NCBI RefSeq assembly: GCF_963082655.1
Contig: NC_081555.1
Span: 21,614,643 to 21,678,642 of the forward strand
Direction of reading: 5' to 3'
DNA: 64,000 nucleotides
From: Stomoxys calcitrans
Lineage: Eukaryota > Arthropoda > Insecta > Diptera > Muscidae
The notes under the pieces were generated by a model that saw nothing but the letters and a program-made list of their open reading frames with translations, did no database searches and was not told where the DNA came from. Numbering within the stretch: position 1 is the stretch's first letter; every line of letters begins with the position of its first letter. Below are positions 21,125 to 32,249 of this stretch, piece by piece. The translations under genes and the position numbers were made by a program.

Positions 21125-22162
21125 ATATAACTTGCATCAAATCTTAGTTTCTAGAATAGAGAGAGAGAAGGAGAAGTTTAAATTGGACATTCGCCTTATA
21201 CCTCTCATCTTTAAACTCAGAATTACCACAAATAAAAATACCAAACGTGAATCGGCATTAATTTGGTTCAATCCCAAGTTAGTTGAGAAAGGCATAGTCA
21301 TGATTTTAACCCATTAACGGTATATCCAAAAACCCCTTTTTTAGAATATTCCTTGAAAAAATCTCATTTTCGCCAACTAATTCAAACATTTTGTTTAAAA
21401 AAAGGGGTAAATCTGTGATTTTTTAGGGATTCTCCTTGAAAAAATCCGGTAAATTTATGAATAAATTTGAAATAATTCTCTGAGTTAAATTTTATTATAC
21501 ATTTTTTTTATTGTTTCCTTGGATTGTTTTCATTTCACTGTTCTTTTATGACTTTGACACTGTAACAATTTCTTTTTGCTATTTAAAAACAAACAATCCA
21601 TATCTTTCACCATTATTTGTTAAAAATTAAACCGTATTTTTACAATATCTTTATATTGTTTTTGTTTTTTGTTGATTTTCTTACATAAATTATGTGGAAT
21701 TTTGTTGTTTGTTTTGCTTAATAAACTCATTAAGGTTATCGAACACGGGGAATGCCTATACAACAACACGCTCACACCCACATACAACGCAGGTTCACTC
21801 AATCACATGCATACACTTAAACACACACACACACACACACCATCTACCATATATGAAAATACAACAAACAACACTTTGGCCGTTTTATATTTTTGGCATT
21901 TGCAAATTAGTAACAACTTTGTGGTTTCTTTTTTTTATTTATATACATATTTTATGGTTGTGTTGTTGTTTAGCCAGAGTATAACAACACAACCTCTACT
22001 GTGATTTGCAAAATTTAAAAATTGCTTTCTTCCTCAATTTCCTTAAAAATATTTCATTTTTTTTGTTTGGTTTGACACACACAATATTTTTTTGGCACTG
22101 CCTTAAAAACTCAAGGTAATCATTCTTGGTGATATTCTTTGAAGCATATTTAACACTTTTTT
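21125..22162. other. End of LTR-like repeat, then unassigned noncoding sequence
   Basis: 21125-21180 continues the LTR-like copy (AAATCTTAGTTTCTAG). The rest is non-repetitive apart from (AC)n at about 21823-21842. I see no exon. It would be the start of the long intron if the 22483 promoter model is right. Confidence 0.5.
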
Positions 22163-22168
22163 TCTTAC
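22163..22168 (-). other. Candidate 5' splice site of a leader exon
   Basis: The minus strand reads ACAGAT|GTAAGA, a reasonable donor. It would end an untranslated exon of about 315 bases starting at 22483. Weaker GT sites exist in the same stretch, so the exact site is uncertain. Confidence 0.35.
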
Positions 22169-22483
22169 ATCTGTTGTGCGAAAAATACATAAATCTCGTT
22201 AAGTAAGAAGAAGACGAGAAAAAATACCGATATTCACCACCGCCCTTTTAGGTTTTTGGGGGGCGACACACGGGCTGACTTGAGACAAAATGTCAGTTTT
22301 TGGGGGACACGACGACGACAAAATTCTTATGATTTGGGGATATGGAAACACAAACGCACACTTAAACAGATGTTGTTCACTTGGATTGGATTCATGGATT
22401 CACACTTTTTCACTTTTTCTTCGTTGTACGCGTTTAGTAGTAGCTGCGCATCGTCCGTCACTCTCGCATGTTTATTTTGCACT
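22169..22483 (-). other. Putative untranslated first exon
   Basis: On the minus strand the sequence is A-rich with CAACGAAGAAAAAGTGAAAA, AAGTGTGAATCC and AAGTGAACAAC motifs typical of fly 5' leaders. It holds only tiny upstream frames (for example ATG CGA GAG TGA) and no repeats. It lies between a core-promoter match and a candidate donor, in the same direction as the coding exon 9 kb downstream. A transcript link is inference. Confidence 0.4.
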
Positions 22484-22485
22484 GA
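22452..22485 (-). promoter_or_regulatory. Predicted Inr + DPE/pause-button core promoter, start at 22483
   Basis: TCAGT occupies 22485-22481 with A (+1) at 22483, matching the arthropod initiator. At +28 to +32 (22456-22452) the minus strand reads GGACG, which fits the first five positions of the DPE (RGWYVT) at the exact spacing that motif requires. CGGACG at +27 to +32 also fits the core of the pause-button motif (KCGRWCG). A GA-repeat lies about 235-260 bases upstream. There is no TATA box, as expected for this promoter class. Confidence 0.5.
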
Positions 22486-23059
22486 AATATTGTGAAAAAA
22501 GAGGTTTAGTGTGGAACACAACGTTTAGTCGTCGTCGTCGTCGATGTTGTTGTCTTCTCTGACATCGTAGCCCGATTTGTATACCTATGGTTTGTTGTTG
22601 TTTTTTGGAGCTTATAAACGATTTGGGGGCTGTTTGTTATGGGCGGTGGAGTATGTGTGCTTGGGGTTGTTGTTATTGTCTCAAATAATGCCGGTTCATT
22701 TCTCGTCAGTTTTTTCTCTCTCGCTCTCTCTCTCTCTCTCTCAATATTAAAGAAACTTTGGTGTGTTTCTCCATTTGCTGCAAGTCTCCACCACCTTCTT
22801 TGCCTAACCACAGGTTGTTGGTGTAGTCATTTTCACTTGCTTGCCTTGCTGCTGTTTAATATTCTTGTGGTGTTGTGTGCTTAAGCTTACCACCACCCCC
22901 TGATAAAGAATTTGCCACAGTGGTGTATAGAAAACAGTGTTGCCGCTTTTAATATTTTTTGGATAACAACCTATATAAGCAATATTTTCTAATAAAAAGA
23001 TATTTTCTAATAAAGGATTGAGAAAGCCACACATAGTTAAAAAAAATCCAGTGGAATAA
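22484..23059 (-). promoter_or_regulatory. Upstream promoter-proximal region with GA repeat
   Basis: (CT)n at about 22718-22743 reads as (GA)n on the minus strand, a likely site for GAGA-factor/CLAMP-type proteins. A (GTC)n run lies at 22528-22542. The ORFs on both strands (22506-22811, 22639-22884) are low-complexity (Thr or Ser runs) and are not called as genes. Confidence 0.4.
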
Positions 23060-23215
23060 AATTTTACCCAACTTCCTAGAAATTAAAATTTTGAAAACAT
23101 TTTCTTAACAAAAAAATTGTTGGATAAATTTTCTTTAAAAATAAAATTTTGGCAATAATTTTCTATAAAAATAAAATTTTGGCAAAATGTTCTATAAAAA
23201 TAAAAATAATTAAAA
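23060..23215. repeat. AT-rich palindromic repeat patch
   Basis: Three or four units of TTTTCTATAAAAATAAAATT followed by TTGGCAA, of the 27-30 bp AT-rich family. Confidence 0.7.
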
Positions 23216-24180
23216 GTGGACCGATCGGGACAACATGGGTATCAAATGAAAGGCATTGGAGAGTAGAAAACGAATACGGTTTCAAAATTTGGGTCTAAGT
23301 ACCAATCGGGCCGCCCTAATCCAAAAATTCCCGCAAAAAGACATATTGTTCGTTTATGGCAATATTGGGCTCAAATGAAAGGTATTCGGGAGTAGATTAC
23401 GAATCTGGCATACAAAATCAGATCGAAGTACAGGGGGTCACACCACCCCCCAAAAACGCCCGAAATGGGCATAAGACCCATTATGACTATATGGGACTCG
23501 GCTTGTTTGTTTGGACCATAGAATCGAAAACGGCTGAACCGATTTTTCTTAAAATGTTTACAGACTCTGTAGGTTTGTCTGGAAGGAAAGGAAGCGGACC
23601 CCCAAATGGGCATATTAGCCGACCATGACTATATGGGACTCAAATGAAAGGTATTTGGGCGTAGATTACGAAAATGATATTAAAATTTGCGTTTAATTCT
23701 AGGTGGCGCTTTTCCTCCTAAAAATACATTCGATTGGTTAATTGACCAATTATAACAATATGGGACTTAAATGAAACCAATTTTAATGCCATGTGTTTGG
23801 AGATACGCCCTAAAGCATCCCCTAAACTGAAGTTCATTTCCGACTATCGCCATATGGAGCTCAAATCAACGGTATTTAGCATTAAAGAACGAATTTGATA
23901 TCAATTTTCAGGACAAACTGTCGGTGGCCGCTTCAGCCCTAAAACACCCTCCAAACGGTTCATATTAAACGACCATGTCAATATGGGGCTCAAATTAAAG
24001 GGATTTGGGAGTGGAGCACGAATTTGATATCCATATTTGAGTCGAAATGTATGAGGTTCCATCCCTCCCCTAAAAATCACTTCTCATTGCCCAGATCTGG
24101 GAGAATGGTAATGAGATTCGTTCGAAATTTTTTAGCACTCATATGATTGCTTTAAACCGCAGTGGTGGATATATAAAGCC
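23216..24180 (+). repeat. Second tandem-repeat family (~120-140 bp units) with its own lead sequence
   Basis: Six or seven diverged units with TCAAATGAAAGG(C/T)AT, GAGTAGA(T/A)(T/A)ACGAAT and CATAT(T/A)...GACCATG. In the middle (23500-23580) lies a distinct block, AATCGAAAACGGCTGAACCG then TTTTTCTTAAAATGTTTACA, which corresponds to AAAACGGCTAAATCGATTTG at 45832. Frames through it on both strands are repeat translations. Confidence 0.7.
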
Positions 24181-24224
24181 CCATAATTCCTTTGACAAAT
24201 CTCATTGATGAAAGACTTGGCGGA

Positions 24225-25200
24225 CTAGAAATGGTGACCACATTTGCCTAACTTTTAATGTAGGCTGAGTGGGGATTGTAAATGGGCCAAATCGGTGCAT
24301 GTTTATGTTTGATCCCATATATACCGATGTCTTAATTTGGTGTCTTAAATTTCTAGAAGCAGTAATGCTCATCCTATATGGCTGCAAATTGATGCAAAAA
24401 TTCTTTTCTGACTTTCAACAACTACGGCACGTAAGATCTTAATCGATCCATAACCTGACATAGCTCCCATATAAACTAATCTCCTTATATGACTTCTTGA
24501 ACCTCTAGAAGGCGTAATTGTGTTTTGAGTTTGCTGAAATTTCGCATGATGATTTCTTCTATCATCTCCAATATCTAAACCTTTACTCATAGAAATGTTT
24601 TGGCAAAAACAGCAACAACGTTTGCTGAAACAGCAAAAAGTTTGTTGAAAATGAGACAGCAGTAGCAAAGCAAACATTTTCTGCTGTTTTCAAAGTTAGA
24701 AAAGTAAAAAAAGTTCAAAAATGATAAAAATATTTAAAATTTTTTTATATTCCATCATGCCTTTCAATTTACAAGTATATAACTTAAAATTCTTTCAAAT
24801 TTTTTACAATTTGCTAACTTTTGATCGAATTTAAAAAACAGCAGACAAAATAACTTCTGTTATTATATTTATGCTTTTAAACAAAAAATTTATTCCTAAA
24901 ATTGGCATTTTTTCTTTTTTAATTAATATATAGCGAATGCCTCAATTGATGTTTAGAAGTTCAAAGTTTTGAGTAGTTTTATTCAAAAGTTTTTAATTTA
25001 ATATCAGCAGATTATGTTTGCTGATATCAGCAGACTAATTTTTCTGGGTGTAGTATGGTCCTAATCGCTCCATAATCTGATAAGATGTCATCTAAACCAA
25101 TATCTTGATTTGACTTTTTCTCAAGTATTCATAGAAAGCAAATGTTATGCAATAATACAAGAATATTCTTACGAGTTCTTGTTTTGACTACCCATTACTA
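24225..25200 (+). repeat. Decayed HINE units interrupted by a TA-flanked insertion
   Basis: Left part 24225-24585 has GGGGATTGTAAATGGGCCAA, CTCCCATATAAACTAATCTC and GACTTCTTGAACCTCTAGAA. The right part (from 25051) resumes with GTATGGTCCTAATCGCTCCA and ends near a decayed TTCTTGTTTTGAC. The insertion occupies 24586-25050. Confidence 0.65.
24586..25050. mobile_element. Probable Tc1-type MITE (465 bp) rich in CAGCAAAC motifs
   Basis: TA flanks at 24584-24585 and 25051-25052 split a HINE unit at the point where intact units read AAGTATGGTCC. The ends are CTCATAGAAA and the complement of CACCCAGAAA, a short imperfect inverted repeat. The interior has GTTTGCTGAAACAGCAAAAA and AGCAAACATTTTCTGCTG. 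Related motifs recur at 27840-28030. Confidence 0.5.
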
Positions 25201-26165
25201 TTTATTTTTGTTTTTGGCAACCCTGAAATTTCGCACATAGAAGTGCAAAAAAAAACAAGATTAACAACAAAAATAATAACAACAGAAAATAGCAAAAAAA
25301 TGCTATGATTTTTGTTTAAGCTTGCGCTCTCTCTTAGAGATTTCTTTTAGAACAGCAACAACAGTAATACCTTAACCAGCAGCAGCCGTGAGTAGCTGCA
25401 GCGCTGCGGCCGCAACCATAGCACAGTGTCAACGACACATTTAGAAGTAACAAAACCAAATCAAGCGAGAGAGCATCATCTCAAAAAAAATGAAAAGAAA
25501 ACTCAAACAGAGCATAACAGTAATGAGAAGGTTAATATACATATAACACACTGCATACATATATGTTTATGTGGGTGTGTATATACATATGATATTCAAC
25601 CAGCAACACCATATGCATAACCCTAGTGGTTTTGTTTGTGTAAAAATAAATAATAATTTGCAATTTAAATAAATTGTATAATGTTTTGTTTTTTTTTTTT
25701 TGTTTTTTGCTGCACCAACCATTAATAAACACAGTAACACCTTCCAATCTCAGAGTCAGGCACAACATTTCATAAAAAAAAACACTCATTCAGCCAGTTG
25801 TCAGTCAGTCAATGACCACTTATTGTAGTAATTGTAACACTACGGTATAACCCTTTTGGCAATGTGAAAATATAACACATTTCAATTACACATATCTGAT
25901 TGGCCTTATCAGATGTTTTGGAAAAAAATTACAAAAAAATTCTACAAAAATGTTGTACACTATTACATTTTGTTTTGTAATAGCAAATTGAAAACAAAAC
26001 AATAATTTTTTATTATCTACCACACATTTGGTTGATAATTCCGCATGGAATTTTTTAATCTTGACATTCAGAGGCGCTTCGAATATAAACAATATACTTA
26101 AGCTAACTTTTAAGATATCAAAGGTGGTTTCCATATTAAAATAACTGGGAAATTGAAAAATATCT
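25201..26165. other. Non-repetitive noncoding stretch with a GC-rich spot
   Basis: 25370-25425 is notably GC-rich for this window (CAGCAGCAGCCGTGAG, CTGCAGCGCTGCGGCCGC). A CTCTCTCTTAGAGA motif and CAACAACA run precede it. It could be a regulatory element or alternative leader exon of the gene to the left; no coding frame is convincing. Confidence 0.4.
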
Positions 26166-26169
26166 TAGG

Positions 26170-26290
26170 GAAGCTACAAGTGGGATCTCGGTGGGAGGTC
26201 TTTACAGAAGACAGTATGAATTTCGACCCGAAAAAACAACAATAAAAGTACTTGATAGGGTATTAGACATAGTGCAAGTGGGGAAAGACA
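26170..26290 (+). pseudogene. Reverse-transcriptase fragment of a non-LTR retrotransposon
   Basis: From 26170 one frame reads EATSGISVGGLYRRQYEFRP and continues EKTTIKVLDRVLDIV. This fits the conserved LINE RT block usually written RQYGFRPGrST..A...VLDIV. The fragment is ~40 codons, has no start and is cut off by the HINE at 26328. Confidence 0.7.
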
Positions 26291-26446
26291 GTCAGTCAGT
26301 CATTTTACAAGGCTGTACGAACATTTTTTTATACCCAGCATCGTAGGATGGGGTATATTCATTTTGTCATTCCGTTTCGAAATATCCATTTCCGATCCTA
26401 TAAAGTATATATATTCTTAATCGTCGTAAATATCTTAGACGATCTA

Positions 26447-26681
26447 TTGGGTTGCTAAAAAAGAAATTGCGGATTTTTTAAAAGAAAGTAAATGCATTTT
26501 TAATAAAACTTAGAATGAACTTTAATCAAATATACTTTTTTTCATTTTTTTCTAAAGCAAGCTAAAAGTAACAGCTGATAACTGACAGAAGAAAGAATGC
26601 AATTACAGAGTCACATTCTGTGAAAAAATTTGTCAACGCCGACTATATAAAAAATCCGCAATTACTTTTTGGGCAACCCAA
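26447..26681 (-). mobile_element. Mariner-type MITE, copy 2 (235 bp), inside a HINE
   Basis: Ends TTGGGTTGCTAAAAAAGAA and the complement of TTGGGTTGCCCAAAAAGTAA, with TA at 26445-26446 and 26682-26683. The interior matches the copies at 6704 and 36932. Confidence 0.9.
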
Positions 26682-27511
26682 TATATTGGATATTGAGCTG
26701 AAACTTTGCAAAGATTCTTTTTTTGTTAAGTTAAGTTAAGTTGGAAGATGGGCTATATCGGACTATATCTTGATATAGCTCCCATGTAGACTGATCCGAC
26801 TATATAAGGTCCTAGGCCCATTGAAGCCACATTTATTATCCGATTTTGCTGAAAAATGGGACATTGAGTTGTGTTAGGCCACTCGACATCCTTATTCAAT
26901 ATGGCCCAGATCGGTCAAGATTTGGATATAACTGCCATATAGACCGATCTCTCGATTTAAGGGTTTGGGCGCATAAAACGCGCATTTATTGTCCGAAGTC
27001 GCCGAAATTTGTGACAGTGAGTTGTGTTAGGCCCCTTGACATCTCTCCGCAATTTGGCTCAGATCAGTCCAGATTTGGATATAGCTGCTATATAGACCGA
27101 TCTCCCGATTTAAGTTCTTGGCTCCGTAATAGAAGCATTTATAGTCGGATTTTGTTGAAATTTGGGATAGCGAGTTGTGTTTGGCCACTCGACATTCCAG
27201 TTCAATACGACACAGATCGGTCCACTTTTTGACATATCTGCCATATATACCGTTATCCCGATTTTCGGTTTTAGGCCCACAAAAGGTAAATTTTTCAACC
27301 GATTTTGCTAAAATAAAGCACGAATTCTTGCGTTAGACCCCTCAACATCCCTGTTCAATACGGTCACGATTTGGATATATCTGCCATATATGACAATCTC
27401 CCGATTTAAGTTCTTGGGACTATAAAAGCACGTTTAATATTCGATTTCGCTGAAATATGACACAGTGGGCTGTGTTAGGCTCTTCGACCATCCATATTTA
27501 GATACAGTAGT

Positions 27512-28045
27512 TCTGCAATTTCAGAGCAGCTGGCTGACTGCTGAAAAGTCTGTAGTTTGCTGAACATGACTGCTTCTTAGGAGAAGAAAAAATAAAATAC
27601 AAATGTAAATGTGTGTCTCAGTGGATGTTTATAATCACCACTAAATGTACACATTCCATAATCTTTTTTGCTTAAATTTAGAAACAAAAGACCAAGCCAG
27701 TCATGAAATAACAAAAAAATAAATGCGAGCGAGCTCAACCAAATTTCGATTGTATTTCAATGAATTAAAATCATCTCTTCTAACCAAATTTCAAAAAAAA
27801 AGCATTATGTAATCGAAACAAGTAACAGGCACACATAAAAAATAGCACAAACACTTTTTTCAGCAGATTTTGTACTTAACCCAGCAAATTTTGTTTACTG
27901 TGTTAGCTGACCGAAATATTTGCTAATACATCAGAGCTATGTTTGCTGAAACAGCAGAATTGTCTGCTTTCCATTTTCGGCAGACAAAAACTGCTGTTTT
28001 AGCAAACATTTTTGCTGTTTTGAATTTCAAATTTGGTTGGATGTG
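27512..28045. mobile_element. Unclassified insertion within the HINE, with CAGCAAAC-rich right part
   Basis: It interrupts the 153-bp array. The right part (27840-28030) contains CAGCAGATTTTG, TTTGCTGAAACAGCAGAA and TTTTAGCAAACATTTTTGCTG, as in the MITE at 24586-25050. Clear terminal repeats were not found, so this may be more than one insertion. Confidence 0.4.
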
Positions 28046-28407
28046 TCTGATTTCACTGAAGAGCACTGTTATGCTCTTCGAAATCCGTGTGATATATGGT
28101 TCAGATTGGTCTACATTTGCATATGGCTGCCACACACATATACCGATCTCCTGATTTAAGTTCTCAAGACCATTAAATGTGACTTTCTTAACCGATGAAT
28201 TTGTTACAATGCGTTGTGTTAGACCCTTTTATAGACTTCCTGAATAAGGTGGAAATCGGACTATATTTATTTAAAGCTGCTGTGGGTTCATAAATTATGC
28301 ATTTTTTTACCGTATTATGACGAAAGATGGTTAATATACGTATCCAAGGTGGATGGTATCCAAAGTTCGAACCGGCCGAATGTAATGCCTTATTACTTGT
28401 TTCTTAT

Positions 28408-29746
28408 TTGTTATACCCGCCGCCATTGGATGGGGGTGTACTAATCTAGTCATTCCATTTCTGTTTGAAACACCTCGATTTATTCATCTAAGACGGCATA
28501 AAGAATATATATTCTTGATCGTCTCGGAGTCTTGAGTCGATCTAACCTTGACCGTCCGTCTGTCGAAATCACGATAGCGATCGAACGCGTAAAGCTAGCC
28601 GCTTGAAATTTTGCACAGATACTTAATATTGATGTAGGTCGTTTGGGGATTGCAAATGAGCCATATCGGTTCAGATTTGAATATAGCTCCCATATAAACC
28701 GATCTCCCGATTTGACTTCTTGAGCCCCTGGAAACCGCAATTTTTATCCGATTTGGCAGCAATTTCGCAAGTAATGTTTTATTTTGACTTCCAACAACTG
28801 TGTTAAGTACGGTCCAAATCAGCCTATAACCTGATATAGCTCCCATATAAACCGATCTCCCGATTTGACTTCTTGAAACCCTGGAAGCCACAATTTTTGC
28901 CCAACTGTGCCAAATATGGTCGAAGTCAGTATTTAACCGCAGATACTTTATATTGATGTAGATCGTTGGGGATTGCAAATGGGCCATATCGGTTAAGATT
29001 TGGATATAGCTTCCGACTTGAATTCTTGAGCCCCTTGAAGTCACAATTTGGATTCCATTTGGCTGAAATTTTACACATAGTGTTGCGTTATAACTTCCAA
29101 CAACTGTGTTAAGTACGATCTAAATCAGCCTATAACCTGATATAGGTCCCATATACACCGATCTCCCGATTAGACTTCTTGAGCCCCTGGAAGCCTCAAT
29201 TTTTGTCCGATTTGGGTGAAATTTGGCATGTAGTATTCCGTTATGACTTCCAACAACTGTGTCACATACGGTCCATATCAGCCAAGAACCTGATATAGCT
29301 CCCATATAAACCGATCTCTCGATTTGACTACTTGAGCCCCTGGAAGCCGCAATCTTTGTCTGTTTTAGCTAAAATTTCGCACTTGGAGTTCCGCTGTGAA
29401 TTCCAACAACTGCGTCACATAAGGCCCAAATCGGTCAATGACCTGATATAACTTCCATATAAACCGATCTGCCGATTTAACTACTTGAGCCCCGAAAGTC
29501 TCAATTTTCATTTAATTTGTCTGAAGTTCGGTAAAGAACCTGATATAGCTTCCATGTAAACCGGTCTGTCGATCATCCTTTTTTTGGTTACTAGAGCTTT
29601 AATTTTTGCTTGTTTGACGGAAGTTTGGTATGCAAAATAAAATTATGTCCTACAACTTAATTTATTTTGTATAACTTTTAGCAGAATCCATGGTGGTGGG
29701 TTCCCATGATTCAGCCCGGCCAAACTTAGCAAGCTTTCACTTGTTT
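28408..29746 (+). mobile_element. HINE element, both ends
   Basis: 5' block TATACCCGCCGCCATTGGAT, AGAATATATATTCTTGATCG and GACCGTCCGTCTGTCG. 3' block AATCCATGGTGGTGGGTTCC, decayed hairpin TTCAGCCCGGCCAAA and CTTTCACTTGTTT. Internal units carry CCGATCTCCCGATTTGAC and TTATGACTTCCAACAACTG. It sits head-to-tail with the element ending at 28402, six bases away. Confidence 0.87.
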
Positions 29747-29751
29747 ATGTT

Positions 29752-30413
29752 GTTTTTTTTTTTTGGACTTATTTTATTTTATTTTATGTTATTTTATATT
29801 ATTTTATTTTACTGAATTTTATTTTATTTTAATTTAGTTTTTTTTTTATTTTATTTTATAAAATTGTTCTGCTATTTTTTATTTTATTTTATTTTATTTC
29901 ATTTTATTTTATTTTATCATTATTTTATTTTTTCTTATTTTATTTTAATTTGTTTTTATTTTATTTTATTTTAATTTATTTCATTTTATGTTGTTTTATT
30001 TTATTTTGGCTTTTTTAAATTTTATTTAAATTTATTTTATTTTATCTTATTTTATTTTATTTTAATTTGTTTTTATTCTATTTTATGTTATTTCATTTTA
30101 TTTTATTTTTATTTTTATTTTATTTTTATTTTATTTTATTCTATTTTATTTTTTTTTTATTTTATTTTATTTTATTCTATTTTATTTTATTTTTTTTATT
30201 TTTTTTTTATTTTATTTTATTTTATTTAATTTTATTTTATTTTATTTTATTTTATTTTATTTTATTTTATTTTATTTTATTTTATTTAATTTTATTTTAT
30301 ATTATTTTATTTTATTTTATTTTATTTTATTTTATTTTATTTTATTTTTTATTTTATTTTTTTTTTATTTTATTTCATTTTATTTTATTTTATACTATTT
30401 TATTTCTGTTTTC
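29752..30413 (+). repeat. (ATTTT)n microsatellite block
   Basis: About 650 bases of TTTTA pentamers with scattered changes (TTTTTATT, TTTTAATTT). It lies directly 3' of the HINE terminal TTGTTT. The 131-codon Phe/Tyr/Leu frame through it is a microsatellite artefact. Confidence 0.95.
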
Positions 30414-31194
30414 GATGTTTCAAAAAGAGTTATGGACTGCAAGTTGGCTAGTCCTTCACTAACATAAAGCTTTAACTTTTTTTGTATGCTGTCTGCACGC
30501 CAAAATCATAAAACCGTGTGTAATGGCTCCAGCCATCCACCCCCTAACTGTTTACCAAAGACAAAAAGCCACCTATTGTATTACAAATCATAACACATTA
30601 TCCTCAGGGAAATCCATAAACCAGTCCATATGTCACTTGCATTAGTGACTAACAGTGTGATGCAGACCACTTTATTTATTATTTTAGGTCATACAAATAA
30701 TAAAAGTTTTATGAAGCTTTTAAATGGATTTTTCAAATAAAAATTTAATATCATATGAAAGTACGTATAAGATGTTCCGTTCTTCTTTGGCTGAGAGAGT
30801 CTTCTTTTTGATTTTGAAATTAAGAAAAAGGCCTTTGTGGTCTGCTATGTGGTAGACAGAGCACATATACATGCCACTCATATAAAATGAATGTCTGTCT
30901 GTCTGTCTGGCAGGAAACTCATGTTGGCCGAACTCGACTGATTCTTGCTGATTGTTATTGATTGTGTGAGCTCACATAGCTTATTGTTCTTTGTTGTTGG
31001 TTTTTTTTTTTTCTTAGGAAAATATTTTCCTCTTTTTCCTCATTTGCAAATGTTCAAGAAGAAAAATCCCAGAAATATTAAAATTTATTTTCATTGTGTA
31101 TTAATTTTAATTGCATTTGCCAATTTGGGATTTTTCTCGCTGTTGTCATCTATAATGAGTATCAAGGAAAATGCGGTAAAAATTAAAGAAAAAC
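30414..31194. other. Non-repetitive noncoding stretch
   Basis: No exon or transposon end. It contains a GTCTGTCTGTCTGTCTGGCA run at 30893-30912, resembling an isolated GTCY microsatellite, and a T-run at 31001-31012. The small plus-strand frame at 30945-31211 has no recognisable domain. Confidence 0.45.
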
Positions 31195-32218
31195 AAGAAA
31201 GAGCATGCTAAGTTCTGCCAGGCCGAATCTTATATACCCTCCACCATGGATCGCATATGTCGAGTTCTATGCACAGTCTGTTTAGGCAAACAAAGTATAA
31301 TGAATAAGGACGGAGGAGCAGCTATATCAAGTTATAGTCGGATTCGGGGCTCAAGAAGCGAAATCGGGAGATCGGTTTATATGGGAGCTGTATCAAGCTA
31401 TAGATCGATTCTGACCATATTGCACACGTATGTTGAAGGCCATGGGAGAAGCCGTTGTACAAAATTTGTGCCAAATCGGATGAGAATTGCGCCCTCTAGA
31501 GGCTCAAGAAGTCAAGACCCAAGATCGGTATATATGGTAGCTATATCAGGTTATGGACCGATTAGGACCATACTTCGCACAGTTGTTGGAAGCGATATCA
31601 AAACACTATGTGCAAAATTTCATTCCAATCGGACGAGAATTGCGCCCTCTAGAGGCTCAAGAAGTTAAAACTCAAGATCGGATTATAAGACCGATGTGAA
31701 CCATACTTAACACAGTTGTTGGAAGCGATATCAAAACACTATGTGCGAATTTTCAGTCTAATCGGACGAGAATTGCGCCCTCTAGAAGCTCAAGAAGTCA
31801 AGACCCAAGATCGGTTTATATGGCAGCTATATCAGGTTATAGACCGATGTGAACCATACTTAACACAGTTGTTGGAAGCGATATCAAAACACTGTGTTCG
31901 AAATTTCAGTTTAATCGGACGAGAATTGCGCCCTCTAGAGGCTCAAAATGTCAAGACCCAAGATCGGCAGCTATATCAAAACATGGACCGATTTGGCCCA
32001 TTTACAATCCCAACCGACCTACACCAATAAGAAGTATTTCTTCAAAAGTTAGAGTGCTTTCGACAGACAGACGGACGGACATGGCTAGTTCGACTTAAAA
32101 TGTCACGACGATCAAGAATATATAGACTTTGTGGGGTCTTAGACGCATACTTCGAGGTGTTACAAACAGAATGACGAAATTAGTATACCCCCATCCTATG
32201 GTGGAGGGTATAATAAAT
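31195..32218 (-). mobile_element. HINE element, both ends
   Basis: Left end: GCATGCTAAG, decayed hairpin TTCTGCCAGGCCGAA and CTCCACCATGGATCGCATAT. Right end: GACAGACAGACGGACGGACA, AAGAATATATAGACTTTG and CCCCCATCCTATGGTGGAGG. Four or five units have GAATTGCGCCCTCTAGAGGC and AAGACCCAAGATCGG. The 140-codon frame at 31246-31668 is translation of the repeat. Confidence 0.88.
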
Positions 32219-32249
32219 GTCGAGATGTAAGTATATAAATCAAGCATTT

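Larger units (their letters stand above)
26328..28402 (+). mobile_element. HINE element, both ends, with nested MITE and a second insertion
   Basis: 5' block: TATACCCAGCATCGTAGGAT, TCATTCCGTTTC, AAGTATATATATTCTTAATC and GACGATCTA, then a mariner MITE (26447-26681). Repeat units occupy 26790-27510, with TATAGACCGATCTC(T/C)CGATT and GTTGTGTTAGGCC. A stretch at 27510-28045 is unrelated and includes CAGCAAAC-type sequence. Units resume to 28300. The 3' end is a decayed hairpin, TTCGAACCGGCCGAA, with ATTACTTGTTTC. The (GTCY)n block is missing; the MITE sits where it should start. Confidence 0.8.

Noticed and set aside
22506..22811. 101-codon minus-strand frame near the predicted promoter
   Set aside because: Consists mainly of GA-repeat (Arg-Glu) and Thr-run translation and lies upstream of the predicted start site.
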